The notes under the pieces are model-generated. The model had not been told where the DNA came from, ran no database searches, and saw nothing but the letters and a program-made list of their open reading frames with translations. From contig CAVTOR010000031.1 of the NCBI GenBank assembly GCA_963736235.1, positions 558,001 to 622,000 on the forward strand: a stretch of 64,000 bases of DNA, in the 5' to 3' direction. This document shows, in pieces, positions 32,253-41,479 of the stretch (its first letter is position 1; each line of letters begins with the position of its first letter). The stretch comes from CAVORB01 sp963736235. Lineage in GTDB: Bacteria > Pseudomonadota > Gammaproteobacteria > Chromatiales > Chromatiaceae. The position numbers and the translations under genes were made by a program.

Positions 32253-33502
32253 GTGATGGGCTGCTCGGAAAATCGCCGTCCGGGCGATGGTTCAAGTCCG
32301 CTCGGGGGCGCAGCCGTCGCTGCCGATTCCAGACCGGCGGCCATGGGCTGCGGCATCACCGGCCGGATGGTCCCCCACCGTTCGCAGCTCGGACACTGCC
32401 AGTGCAGGCGGCGGGCGGAGAAGCCGCAATGCTCGCACTGATACTCCGGCTGGCGCCCCCGCAAGTGGCGCACCACCGCCAGCACCGCGCGCTGCGCCGC
32501 GCGCGCCTGCCCATCGGCCTGCGGGTGCCGGCCCTGAAGGTCCAACAGCCGCTCGAGCCCCGCGAGGTCGGCGTATTCGGACAGATACTTGGTCAGGAAG
32601 GCGATCGCCCGCTCGTCCCCCTCCTCGTGCTCGATCGCGTCCGCGAGGGTCAGCATCAGGGCGGGACTCGGATGATTGCGATAGAGGTGGCGCAGTTGCT
32701 CCAGCACGTCCTCCCGCCCGCAGCTGCGGTAGGCCTCCATCAGGTCGGCGAGAATCTCCGGGAGGAACCCCGGCTCCTGCCCCGCGACCTTGAGATAGTG
32801 CGCGGCGGCCGCCTTGGCATCGCCGCGCGCCATCGCCGTCTGCGCCTGCAGGATCGTGGCGCGCGCGCACCGGCGGTCCGCCTCCTGCGCCTGCCGCAGG
32901 TGCTTCTCGGCGCTCTCACCGTCGCCCGTCTTCAGCGCCTCCTCGGCGAGCTCGCAGTGATAATGGGCGATCTCGGTACGCATGGGTTTGCCGGTGATGT
33001 CGCTCAGCTTCTCCGCCACCTCCAGGCAGCGCACCCAGTCCTTCTCCTGCTGGTAGATCTCCCGCAGCCCCGTCAGGGCGCGCACACGGTGGAGCTTCAT
33101 CTCCACCAGCTCCCCGAACAGGCTTTCCGCCCGGTCGAACAGACCCGCCCGCAGGTAGTCCTGCCCCAGCTCGTAGAGGGCGTAGGCGCGCTGCTCCTTG
33201 TCGAGCTTGGGCCGGGCCACCAGGTCCTGGTGGACGCGTATCGCGCGGTCCACCTCGCCCCGGCGCCGGAACAGGCTGCCGAGGGCGAGGTGGGTCTCGA
33301 TGGTCTCCTCGTCGACCTCGGCGAGCTTGAGAAAGACGTCGATCGCCTTGTCGGGCTGCTCGTCGAGCAGATAGTTCAGGCCCCGCAGAAAATCGGTATC
33401 CGGCGCCCGGCCCGCCGGACTGCGCGCCCGCGGGCTGCGCCTGGCCGCCCACCAACCCGAGGCGGCGGCCGCCGGCAGCAGGAGGAACAGCCACTCGATC
33501 AT
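32249..33502 (-). CDS. lapB: LPS assembly protein LapB (TPR protein with rubredoxin-like metal site)
   Basis: LapB (YciM) anchors at the inner membrane and controls LpxC turnover with FtsH, balancing LPS and phospholipid. The 417-residue protein begins with a TM anchor (MIEWLFLLLPAAAASGWWAA), then DTDFLRGLNYLLDEQPDKAID and a series of TPRs, and ends with CEHCGFSARRLHWQCPSCERW, the conserved zinc/rubredoxin-type CxxC pair. After this there is a roughly 30-residue unstructured tail. LapA, usually upstream, is not present here; upstream is a repeat-bearing intergenic region. Confidence 0.94.
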   Translation of the reverse strand: MIEWLFLLLPAAAASGWWAARRSPRARSPAGRAPDTDFLRGLNYLLDEQPDKAIDVFLKLAEVDEETIETHLALGSLFRRRGEVDRAIRVHQDLVARPKLDKEQRAYALYELGQDYLRAGLFDRAESLFGELVEMKLHRVRALTGLREIYQQEKDWVRCLEVAEKLSDITGKPMRTEIAHYHCELAEEALKTGDGESAEKHLRQAQEADRRCARATILQAQTAMARGDAKAAAAHYLKVAGQEPGFLPEILADLMEAYRSCGREDVLEQLRHLYRNHPSPALMLTLADAIEHEEGDERAIAFLTKYLSEYADLAGLERLLDLQGRHPQADGQARAAQRAVLAVVRHLRGRQPEYQCEHCGFSARRLHWQCPSCERWGTIRPVMPQPMAAGLESAATAAPPSGLEPSPGRRFSEQPIT

Positions 33503-33769
33503 GCGACCACGCCCGTCCGCGGGCGCCCGGCCCGTTGGCGGCGGAAGGAGGGCGGCGGTTTCACGGTCTGCGTCAAGTCCTCAGCACCCGGCGGCGATGG
33601 ATGATCCGGTATGATACATCCTCAATCGACCGCATATCAGGTACGAGAGCCAGTGACCGGTTTTTCCAGCATTTTCCCGATCCGTCCATGCCGCAACCGG
33701 CCGTCAGCCCCGTTTCGCCGTTTACGCGCCGAAGCACGCCCCCATCTACCGGTCACGAAAGAACACGTG
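33503..33769. other. Intergenic, no gene seen
   Basis: This stretch upstream of lapB has no supported coding frame. It presumably contains the lapB-pyrF-galU promoter on the minus strand, but I cannot pick a convincing -35/-10 pair. Confidence 0.4.
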
Positions 33770-34027
33770 AAAACGCAGAACCCGTAGGCTGGGATGAGCA
33801 TCGCGAACCCCAGCGACCGATTCAGCCGCGAAAGCCATCGCTCAATTGAGTACGTGAACGCCGAGAACCTGTACCCTGGGGTGAGCATCGCCAACCCCAG
33901 CGAACTATCGCCGAAAGCAGTACGTTAAGACCTAGAACCTGTAGGCTGGGGTGAGCACCACGAACCCCGGCAAGCAATTGAGCCGCACACGCATTGTCGG
34001 GGTTCGCAAGCTCACCCCGACCTACGA
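33770..34027. repeat. Three degenerate direct repeats plus an inverted copy
   Basis: Copies of a roughly 35-base unit, consensus CCTGTAGGCTGGGGTGAGCA then CGCGAACCCCAGC, occur at about 33783-33818, 33869-33903 and 33937-33972, spaced by 70-85 bases. An inverted copy (GGGTTCGCAAGCTCACCCC) is at about 34000-34018. The unit contains CTGGGGT...ACCCCAG dyad symmetry, like REP/BIME elements. It lies between lapB and the divergent SDR gene. Confidence 0.65.
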
Positions 34028-34045
34028 ACGAAGGAGTCCGTTACC

Positions 34046-34759
34046 ATGCAGAGCCTCGAGGGGAAAGTCGCCATCGTCACCGGCGCGGCCGGAAACCTGG
34101 GCAGCGCGGTGTGTCAGGCGTTCGCGGCCCACGGGGTCAGGATCGCCATGGTGGACCTGGACGCTGACGCCCTGGAGCAGGCCCGCGCGGGACTCCCCGC
34201 CGGCAGCGACGCGGCGAGCTTCACCGCGGACCTGATCCAACCCGCTTCGGTCGCGGATATGATCGAGCGGGTCGTCGCCCATTTCGGGCGCATCGATATC
34301 CTGGCCAACATCGCGGGCGGCTTCACCATGGGCCCGCCGGTGCACGAGACGGAGGACAAGGACTGGGACTTCATGATGGACCTCAACGCCCGCACCGTCT
34401 TCAACACCTGCCGCGCCGTGATCCCGCGCATGCTGGACGCGGGCGGGGGACGCATCGTCAACGTCTCCGCCCGGGCCGCCACCCAGGGCAAGGGCAAGAT
34501 GGCCCCTTACTGCGCCTCCAAGGCCGCCGTCATCACGCTCACCGAGAGCCTGTCCGCGGAGCTCAAGGACAACGGCATCAACGTCAACTGCATCCTCCCC
34601 GGCACCGTCGACACCCCGCAGAACCGCGCCGCCATGCCGGACCAGGACCACGGGCGTTGGGTACCGCCGGCGGCGCTCGCGAACGTCATCCTGTTCCTCG
34701 CCTCCGACGCGGCCCGCCACGTCACCGGCGCGGCCATCCCCGTCTACGGTCGCAGCTGA
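34046..34759 (+). CDS. SDR family oxidoreductase
   Basis: A 237-residue classical short-chain dehydrogenase. LEGKVAIVTGAAGNLGSAVC has the TGxxxGxG NAD(P) motif, NIAGG the structural NAG-like motif, and the catalytic Ser-Tyr-Lys lie in VNVSARAATQGKG and APYCASKAAVI. The C-terminus VILFLASDAARHVTGAAIPV is typical of FabG-like members. The substrate is unknown. It begins 20 bases after the intergenic repeat block, with GAAGGAG-type ribosome site. Confidence 0.85.
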   Translation: MQSLEGKVAIVTGAAGNLGSAVCQAFAAHGVRIAMVDLDADALEQARAGLPAGSDAASFTADLIQPASVADMIERVVAHFGRIDILANIAGGFTMGPPVHETEDKDWDFMMDLNARTVFNTCRAVIPRMLDAGGGRIVNVSARAATQGKGKMAPYCASKAAVITLTESLSAELKDNGINVNCILPGTVDTPQNRAAMPDQDHGRWVPPAALANVILFLASDAARHVTGAAIPVYGRS

Positions 34760-34805
34760 GCGCGCCGGCCCAAAGGTGGAACAAATCCCGAGAGAAGGAG
34801 ATCCC

Positions 34806-35231
34806 ATGCGCCAGAGACGACGGAGACCGCCACGCTGGATGCTCGCCGGGCTGCTCCTGGCATGCGCCAGCCAGGCACCGGGCGCGCAGCTGCTGCTCGA
34901 CGAGCAGACGGAGCAGCTGCTGGTACAGGCGGTAGAGGCGGCAGTCGAGTTCGATCTCTACAACGCCCGCTGCCGCAGCGACGGCTCCGGCAGGCGCACG
35001 GACAACCTCAACAAGAACCTCGCCAGCAAATTCCGGATGACCGTGCTCAAGGTGCAGGACGAACTGTTCCCGGAAGGGTCCTACCGTCGCGCGCAGGAAC
35101 GGCTGCAACGGGACTTCCTCGACAAGCTCAAGGAGGCCGGCGGCTGCAAGGGGGCGAAGGAGCAGGGGATGCCAGCGCAGCTGCGCGATCGCTACGACAA
35201 CCTGATGCGGGAAATCGACGCGCTGCCGTAG
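34806..35231 (+). CDS. Small exported protein, hypothetical
   Basis: This encodes about 141 residues from ATG 34806, preceded by AGAAGGAGAT, a strong ribosome site that decides the start over 34776. The N-terminus is basic then hydrophobic (RRPPRWMLAGLLLACASQAP), a signal peptide with cleavage near GAQ. The mature part is helical, with a LVQAVEAAVEFDLYNARC segment and one later cysteine (AGGCKGA), so a disulfide is possible. No family recognised. Confidence 0.65.
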   Translation: MRQRRRRPPRWMLAGLLLACASQAPGAQLLLDEQTEQLLVQAVEAAVEFDLYNARCRSDGSGRRTDNLNKNLASKFRMTVLKVQDELFPEGSYRRAQERLQRDFLDKLKEAGGCKGAKEQGMPAQLRDRYDNLMREIDALP

Positions 35232-35349
35232 CCTCCCACACCGCGAGGCCGAACGTGCGATAGGCTGCTGGAGTCCGGCCGTCCTTCGCTATCGATGCGG
35301 ACGGGCGGCTCTCGTCATCTTCACCAGAACCAAGAGCAAACGACGCGGT

Positions 35350-35814
35350 TCAATCCTGGATCGCGTCCAGCCTCCCAAGTAAGGCTCCGACCTGCGCGCG
35401 CAGCAAAGCCGATGCACGCCGCAGCTTGCGCGCCACCATTCGCTCCCTCTCCCAATCCAGCTCGAACGAGTAGCTGTGTCGAAACACGTGCCGAAATCCC
35501 CGGAAATCCTCGAGCAGCATGTACAGCTCTTCATCGATGACGGCCGGGCGGTACCCCTTGATCTCGAGCTTCATGCGCTTGAGCAGATCCGCGTGCCAGG
35601 TCTGCGGTCCGAGGTCGTTCTCGAGGAATCGGGCAATCGCCTTGAAGATGTTCTCGCAGCCATTATAGAAATTGTGCAGAAAGAAGCCGATCGCGGCACG
35701 GTCATAGGCGCCGACTTCGTCGGGCGGGAGGGCCAGCTTCTGCTCAGCCTCGCCAAATGCCGCTTCCAGCCGCTCGATCTTCCGCAGTTCGTCGGCGACG
35801 TCTGCTTTCAACAA
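35350..35814 (-). CDS. HEPN toxin of an MNT/HEPN (MntA-HepT-like) pair
   Basis: A 154-residue all-helical protein, likely starting at TTG 35814 (no nearby ATG in frame). FFLHNFYNGCENIFKAIARF and the catalytic-type RHVFRHSY, which fits the HepT RX4HXY motif, identify a HEPN domain. In studied pairs HepT is an RNase-like toxin neutralised by the adjacent nucleotidyltransferase through AMPylation of the Tyr. It follows the MNT gene by 14 bases. The ending (LLGRLDAIQD) is normal for the family. Confidence 0.8.
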   Translation of the reverse strand: MLKADVADELRKIERLEAAFGEAEQKLALPPDEVGAYDRAAIGFFLHNFYNGCENIFKAIARFLENDLGPQTWHADLLKRMKLEIKGYRPAVIDEELYMLLEDFRGFRHVFRHSYSFELDWERERMVARKLRRASALLRAQVGALLGRLDAIQD

Positions 35815-35828
35815 TTCAACGTTGTAGG

Positions 35829-36326
35829 TCAGGAGACCCGGGAAACCCCGTCCATGGGATTCCCCTCGACGCGAAGCGAAAATTGCGATTTCCGCTTCGC
35901 TTCATTTTCAAGTGCCTGAGCACTCGAAAATGGCGGGACATCCCTGCCCCGCGAAGGCACCTCGACTAGCTCGAGGTGCTCTTCATAGATCACTTCCCCG
36001 CGTTCCATCACCTTGCGCACCAGGACCGGATCATCGTCCTGTGTGTACAGGTCGAGAGGGCAGCCGATGGCGGCCTCCAACTCGCGCCGGAGAACCCAAT
36101 AGTCTTCCGCGTCTACCGACGACACCAGGAGATCGATGTCCGAGCCCGGTTCCGCCGTTCCCGCGGCCACGGAACCGAACAACCAGGCCTGGCGGATCGC
36201 GTGCGCGCGCAAGACCGGGATGCCGCGTTCGATGAGCCGCCCGCGCATCTCGCCCGAGCGGTGCGCGCGGCTCTCGCGCTCATTTCGCCAGCGCTCGTGG
36301 AGCTTGGTAAACCCTGCGGAACCCAT
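35829..36326 (-). CDS. MNT-type nucleotidyltransferase antitoxin
   Basis: I start at MGSAGFTKLHERWRNERES (36326) since upstream sequence is not family-like. The minimal nucleotidyltransferase core reads AWLFGSVAAGTAEPGSDIDL, matching GSX10DXD, and CPLDLYTQDD supplies the third acidic position. Known MntA proteins AMPylate HepT to neutralise it. The last roughly 35 residues are encoded partly by a repeat (35897-35955) and lack family similarity, so the native C-terminus may have been replaced. Overall about 165 residues. Confidence 0.8.
   Translation of the reverse strand: MGSAGFTKLHERWRNERESRAHRSGEMRGRLIERGIPVLRAHAIRQAWLFGSVAAGTAEPGSDIDLLVSSVDAEDYWVLRRELEAAIGCPLDLYTQDDDPVLVRKVMERGEVIYEEHLELVEVPSRGRDVPPFSSAQALENEAKRKSQFSLRVEGNPMDGVSRVS
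35897..35955. repeat. Degenerate copy of the multi-hairpin repeat
   Basis: TTCATTTTCAAGTGCC...CACTCGAAAATGGCG then GACATCCCTGCCCCGCG parallels the core of the repeat at 49555-49610 (TTCATTTTCAACGC...GCTTGAAAATGGCG then CACATCCATGTGCCGC). It lies inside the 3' end of the MNT antitoxin gene. Similarity is partial, so this is a tentative family member. Confidence 0.45.
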
Positions 36327-36409
36327 CGCTGTTTCGATTCGGCCTCGGCTGATGTGAAGTCTAGTGTATCGCTGCACCGGGGATGCGCCAGCCCTCCGCA
36401 GGGCGCGAA

Positions 36410-36426
36410 GTGACAATTTTTGTCAC
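36410..36426. promoter_or_regulatory. 17-bp palindrome, operator-like
   Basis: GTGACAATTTTTGTCAC is a perfect inverted repeat around a 3-base centre. It lies 84 bases upstream of the MNT antitoxin start, in the region between the divergent toxin-antitoxin operon and pilA. It could bind a dimeric regulator; which one is unknown. Confidence 0.4.
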
Positions 36427-36568
36427 ATTCGAACCGCGCGCGGAGGACGCCGCCCTTCCCGCCACGCCGACCGGAACCGGCGCGGAACCTGATTCCGGAG
36501 CGATATCCCCGGTTTTTTATGAAGACCGTCACAGAAAGCGAGGGCCCACGCGTCCGCTTCCAGTGCTT

Positions 36569-36582
36569 GGCCTGCATCCTGC
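36569..36582 (+). promoter_or_regulatory. Candidate sigma-54 promoter for pilA
   Basis: TTGGCCTGCATCCTGCCTT has GG at 36569-36570 and GC at 36581-36582, separated by exactly 10 bases, the required -24/-12 spacing. It lies about 90 bases upstream of the pilA start. In many gammaproteobacteria pilA is transcribed by RpoN with the PilS/PilR system. The -12 side is CTGC rather than TTGC, so strength is uncertain. Confidence 0.5.
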
Positions 36583-36672
36583 CTTATTGACCGTGAGCGG
36601 GTGACAAACGGATATAGATCACCGAAGTCCGCGCCCAGTCTCCAAACCATTTTTTTATCAACGGAGTTAGTC

Positions 36673-37075
36673 ATGAAAAAACAGCAAGGCTTCACCCTTA
36701 TCGAACTCATGATCGTCGTCGCGATCATCGGCATCCTGGCCGCCATCGCACTGCCGGCCTATCAGGACTACACGATCCGCGCGAAGGTCTCGGAAGGCTG
36801 GTTATCGCCAGCTGGCGCCGAAAGGCCACCGTCGGCGAGAACATTGCCAACGGCGCCGCCGACGACTGCGCGGGCGTTAACACCGGGCACGACCAATCAT
36901 GTATCCGGATCGCGATCACCTGCACCACCGGTGTCGTCACGGCTGCGGTCTCAACAGGTACATCCGCGGGCACCGTCACCATCGTCCTGACTCCCGACCG
37001 AATCCACGCGGGTCAGTCACCTGGGCCTGTACCTCAGCAAGCGACGACAAGTACGTACCGGCCGATTGCCGCTAA
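36673..37075 (+). pseudogene. pilA: Type IV major pilin, several indels
   Basis: The N-terminus MKKQQGFTLIELMIVVAIIG is a type IV prepilin: short basic leader, PilD cleavage after Gly6, Phe1 and Glu5 of the mature helix, and a long hydrophobic stretch. From about residue 41 the frame breaks several times: one base missing after GAAGG and extra bases near 36815-36830. In other frames the pilin continues as ATVGENIANGAADDCAGVN and ends VTWACTSASDDKYVPADCR at the TAA of 37073-37075, including the two cysteines of the D-region. Restored length would be about 133 residues. The gene is either decayed or poorly sequenced. Confidence 0.75.
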
Positions 37076-37105
37076 CGCCTAGCACCTCTTGGACTAGCAG
37101 TCACG

Positions 37106-37128
37106 GCCCCGCCCCGGCGGGGCTTTTT
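37106..37128 (+). terminator. Intrinsic terminator after pilA
   Basis: GCCCCGCC (37106-37113) pairs with GGCGGGGC (37116-37123) and is followed by TTTTT. It lies 30 bases beyond the pilA stop, a classical rho-independent terminator separating pilA from the glycan genes. Confidence 0.85.
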
Positions 37129-37176
37129 GTTGAATATCTTGAATCATAATCGTCTCCAGCCAGGGGCTCACGCACA

Positions 37177-39092
37177 ATGTCCGTTCCGATCCCAACCGTG
37201 TCCCGCTCCGTGCGCATCGACCTCCTCCTCGCGCTCGTTCTTTTGGCCGGGGCATTCTTCACATACTTCAGCTATGCGAACTTCTCCAGGCGCCGATTGG
37301 ACTTTCGACGACGAGCCGGATCTTTAGCTGGTCTGTCGGCCGTCTCGGACACGCAGGGGCCTTCACGTTCGTCAGCGACGCGAGGGAAGTCAGCCAAACG
37401 GGCGCCCCGTTGCGCTGGCGACCTTCCTGCTGAATATTTCGGATTGGCCAGAAAACCCAGCCGGGTTCCGCCGGATCAACGCCCTGCTGCACGTGCTCAA
37501 TGGGCTATTGCTCGCACTTGGTACTGTTACGGGTAGCCCGCGACATCCCCAGGTCTCGCAACATGCGGCGGGATTCGCAATCTCGGTCTCCGTGGCCTGG
37601 CTGCTCCACCCGTTCTTGGCCTCCACGTCTTTCTTCGCCATCCAGCGCATGACTTTGCTGGCCGCCACGTTCTCGCTTGTCTGTTTTCTGCTCGTACCTC
37701 CATGGGCGGACGCTTCTGGAATCACGACCATTCCGTGGTTTCGCATGGATCACGTTCGGGCTGTTGATCCCCGGCGCTCTCGGGGTCCTCTCGAAGGAGT
37801 CCGCGGCCCTCACCCCTCTCATGATCGCGGTCATGGAATTCACAATCCTAAACCGTTACCACCCCATAGCGCTACGCTCGTTCCAGTGGTGGCGCTTGGT
37901 TTTCTTCGGCATTCCGGCACTCGCGTTCATAGCATATTCTGTCTGTCTATCTCGCTGTTTCAGCGCAAGCGGGGTATTTTTTGCGACCATTCACGCTCGG
38001 CGAGCGCCTGCTCTCCGAATCCGTGATCTTGTTCGAATACATGCGACAGATCCTCCTGCCCGATGTCTCGACCATGGGGCCCTACCAGGACGACACAACG
38101 CGTATTCTGGGACCGAGCCTCCTAACCTTCTCCGCCGCGGCATTCTGGATCACCCTCGCGGGATTCGCAGTGGCGCGAAGAAAGCAGATGCCGTTATTGT
38201 CTTTCGCGGTGTTGTTTTTCCTCGTCGGTCACTTGCTCGAATCGACCTTCTTCAACCTTGAGCTCTATTTCGAACATCGCAATTACCTTCCCATCATCGG
38301 CCCAATCTCCGCGATATTCGCGCTCGCTTGGGTATCCCCGAAGACTTGGCCGAAGGGGATCGCCAGCTCTATACCCTCTTGCTCGCGGGCATGCTCTGGT
38401 CGCTCACAACCCTCTGGGGCCATCCCACTGCTAGGACCGATCGCCTGGGCAGAGGCGCACCCAACTTCGGTCCGGGCGACACAAAAACTTGACGACGATG
38501 TTCTGGAACCTCGGGCAGGTCGACAAAGCGCACGAGACAACCGTCGAGGGCTACCAGCGAAATCCGAACGACAGCAACCTTGCCACCAATGCCTTGACAT
38601 ACCAGTGCTTTGCCAATGACAAACTGGCGTCAACGGAGCTGACGGAGAGCATCATCGCCAGCACGCCAACCCTGGGCTTTGGAAGGTCCATCGCTGCGGG
38701 TCTGTATTCGACCCTCCAAGTCATGTCTAGTGGGCAATGCGATCCGCTCACGGCGCGGCAAGTCATCCGTTTCATTCAGGGTCTTCTAGACAATCCGCGG
38801 TTCGTGCGCGAGGACCAGCGCAAAGCGTTCTATCTACTGATCTCGCGGATTTGCAGACCTTGACGAGGACTCGGTCCTATCCGCCGAAGCCAAGGCCAAT
38901 GCTTATCTCATAGAGCCATGGACCAACGGGATGCCACCGATTTATTGCGACTTGTCGCGCTTGGGAAAGGCGGATGCGGCCTCGGCGTTCTTACGTAACG
39001 CGAGCCAAAGACTGGATGCCACGTCGGAGGGCGAAAAACTTGGGACAATCGAATGCTACAATCCCGAAGCTATTGGCGTAGCGCAAGGCTGA
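37177..39092 (+). pseudogene. Polytopic membrane protein with TPR-like tail, pilA-linked; frameshifted
   Basis: Reading across frames gives a continuous protein: an N-terminal TM helix (LLLALVLLAGAFFTYFSYA), a loop with TFDDEPDLAGLSAVSD and GRPVALATFLLNISDWP, FRRINALLHVLNGLLLAL, several TM helices (SFFAIQRMTLLAATFSLVCF, then ITFGLLIPGALGVLSKESAA), YFEHRNYLPIIGP, and a helical tail (TMFWNLGQVDKAHETTVEGY) to IECYNPEAIGVAQG. Total about 630 residues. The layout resembles Wzy/PMT-like glycosyltransferases with TPRs found beside pilin genes, so a role in pilin or surface glycosylation is inferred. At least five single-base breaks occur, for example near 38842 and 38340. Confidence 0.6.
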
Positions 39093-39190
39093 TAGCGCCG
39101 CAGTGCGATCCAAACCGTAGCTCTGGCAGCATGAAGCAAACAAAAAAACGAGCCTTGTTAGTTATCAACGATTGATTTACAAGCGGCACA

Positions 39191-40365
39191 ATGACTAAGA
39201 ACACGGGACTCGAGAATTTTTTGGTATTCGGCGCCCCTGACATCCGCGAGGACGAGATTGCGGAGGTCGTCGACAGCTTGCGATCGGTTGGCTCGGCACC
39301 GGCCCAAAGGTCGCACGCTTCGAGAGCGACTTCGCCGCACTACAAGGGCATCGCGCGCGACGCAGGTCGCCGCCCTCAACTCCTGCACCGCGGCGCTACA
39401 CCTCAGCATGATCGCCCGGGATCGGCCCTGGCGACGAGGTCATCACGACGCCGCTCACCTTCTGCGCCACGGTCAACGCCATCATCCACTGCCGGCGCGA
39501 CGCCGGTGCTGGCCGACGTGGACCCGCGCGACCATGAACATCGACCCGGCGCGCATCGAGGCCGCGCATCACGCCGCGAACGCGCGCCGATCTTGCCCGT
39601 CCACTTCGCCGGGCGTCCCTGCGACATGGACGCCATCATGGCCATCGCCGAGCGACACGACCTGAAAGTCATCGAGGACTGCGCCCACGCCATCGAGACC
39701 GAGTACCACGGACGCAAGGCCGGCACCTTCGGCGACTTCGGCTGCTTCAGCTTCTACGTCACCAAGAACGTCGTCACCGGCGAAGGCGGCATGGTCGCTG
39801 GCCGCGGCCGAGGCGGACATCGCCCGCATCAAGATGCTGGCCCTGCACGGCATGACCAAGGACGCATGGAAGCGTTTCGGCGACGAAGGGCTACCGGCAC
39901 TACCAGGTCGTCGAGTGCGGGTTCAAGTACAACATGATGGACCTGCAGGCGGCGATCGGCATCCACCAACTGCGCCGCGTCGAGCAGAGGCTGGCAGCGG
40001 CGCAGGGAGATCTGGCAACCGCTACAACGAGGCGTTCGCCGCCCTGCCGCTGACTTGCCCCGCTGACCCGGAGCCAGAACACCCGGCATGCGCTACCACC
40101 TCTACACGCTCCTCATCGACGAGGCACGCTGCGGCATCAGCCGCGACGCCTTCCTCGACGCCATGACCGCCGGCGCATCGGCGTCGGCGTCCACTACCTC
40201 GCGCTCCCCGAGCACCCCTACTACCAGCGAGCCTTCGGCTGGCGCGCCGGAGGACTACCCGGAGCCGATCGCGCATCGGGCGCCAGACCGTCAGCCTCCC
40301 GTTGTCGCCCGAAGCTGACCGACGACGACGTGGAGAGAGTCATCGTGCCGTGCCAAGACCATTGA
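39191..40365 (+). pseudogene. DegT/DnrJ/EryC1-type sugar aminotransferase, frameshifted
   Basis: This is a PLP-dependent aminotransferase acting on nucleotide-linked keto sugars. It starts MTKNTGLENFLVFGAPDIRE. Across frames one reads VAALNSCTAALHLSM (PLP phosphate site), EVITTPLTFCATVNAI, AILPVHFAGRPCDMDAIMA, KVIEDCAHAIETEYHG (catalytic Asp) and the lysine motif FYVTKNVVTGEGGM, ending with VHYLALPEHPYYQ. About eight single-base errors interrupt it. Its presence indicates an amino-sugar in the surface glycan. Stop is placed at TGA 40363-40365. Confidence 0.7.
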
Positions 40366-40400
40366 GACAAGGGTTTTGTAGCTGGCTCCCGGAGTGCATT

Positions 40401-41340
40401 CATGGGGCTGAACCGCGACTCCACCCGCTGGACGCCGTCTTCCGTGCCAACTAAAGGGACCTTACTTACCGCCACCTTTGTTCATCGTCGGAGCGCCGCG
40501 TTCGGGAACGACGCTGACCTACCAGGTTGATCACCCAGAACTTCCAGGTGGGATACATGACCGCGCCGGTCACTTACAGCCACGGGATAGCAAACCTAAC
40601 CATGCGCCTACTCAAACCGTGGATGAGCCGGCCCCAAGGCATGGTTTTGAAAACGGAACTATCGCCACATCCCTGGTTTCCTTGCTCCGAGTGAGCATCA
40701 TCATTACTGGGCGCAGATGGTTCCCGGAGACATCCTGATCTGGGCCACTATGCTCGGACCCACACACAGCAAATCCCTGCACGGCTTCGACGATCTGGCG
40801 GTAGAACTGGCGTCTCTTTTCGACGATCCTCCATCGACCTTTAGTAATCAAGGACCTCTACCTTACGCTCTATCCCCAGGCCTCTTAGCCCGCGTCCTAC
40901 CAGAATGCTCGTTTCCTGTAGTCACCCGCGATCCGCTGCTCGTGTGCCAATCGGTATTGCTTGGACGCGGGACGCTCAAACGACCCGCAGCGATGGTGGT
41001 CGGTCAAGCCGCCACGCTATCGGGACTGGTTGGAGCTGCCCCTATGGCAACAGGTGACACGGCAGGTCTTCTACGCTGAAGCCATTCCGCGCAGGGACCT
41101 TGCGAGCTTTGCAACCGGACGCCTCGATCACGCGATTACAGCGAGATCTGCCGCCAGCCCACGCACCTGACTGGTTCGTATTGGGGGAGTGGCTCAGGCC
41201 GACTGGGATACCAGGACTATCGAGATTCCTAAAATCCGGAAGAAGCGTTCCCGATCTCCGATCGAATAGACACTGAGCTCCGAATACAGTGGAGGGCGAT
41301 TCTGCCGAGAATTAGACGACTTGGGCGACCGATTCGATGC
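40401..41340 (+). pseudogene. Sulfotransferase family protein, frameshifted
   Basis: PLFIVGAPRSGTTLTYQ is the 5'-phosphosulfate-binding loop of PAPS-dependent sulfotransferases. Further pieces are GYMTAPVTYSHGIANLTMR, MVPGDILIWATMLGPTHSKS, the 3'-phosphate site VTRDPLLVCQSVLLGR and RYRDWLELPLWQQVTRQVFY. The protein would transfer sulfate to a glycan or lipid. Frames switch at least four times. Limits are approximate because the ends are not conserved. Confidence 0.6.
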
Positions 41341-41479
41341 TGCCGCGCATCATAAGCAGCTATTGTTGCAGACTGCACAGGATCGCGTGGGCGCGAATCA
41401 AGTATCCGTTTGGATACCTGCATTGTTCGCTGGTGCTCTAAGCGTACGGTCGTCTGGAACGCTCCTCCAGAAGCACTGT

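Noticed and set aside
33770..34027. CRISPR array
   Set aside because: Only three degenerate units, spacers unequal, one unit inverted, and no cas genes nearby.
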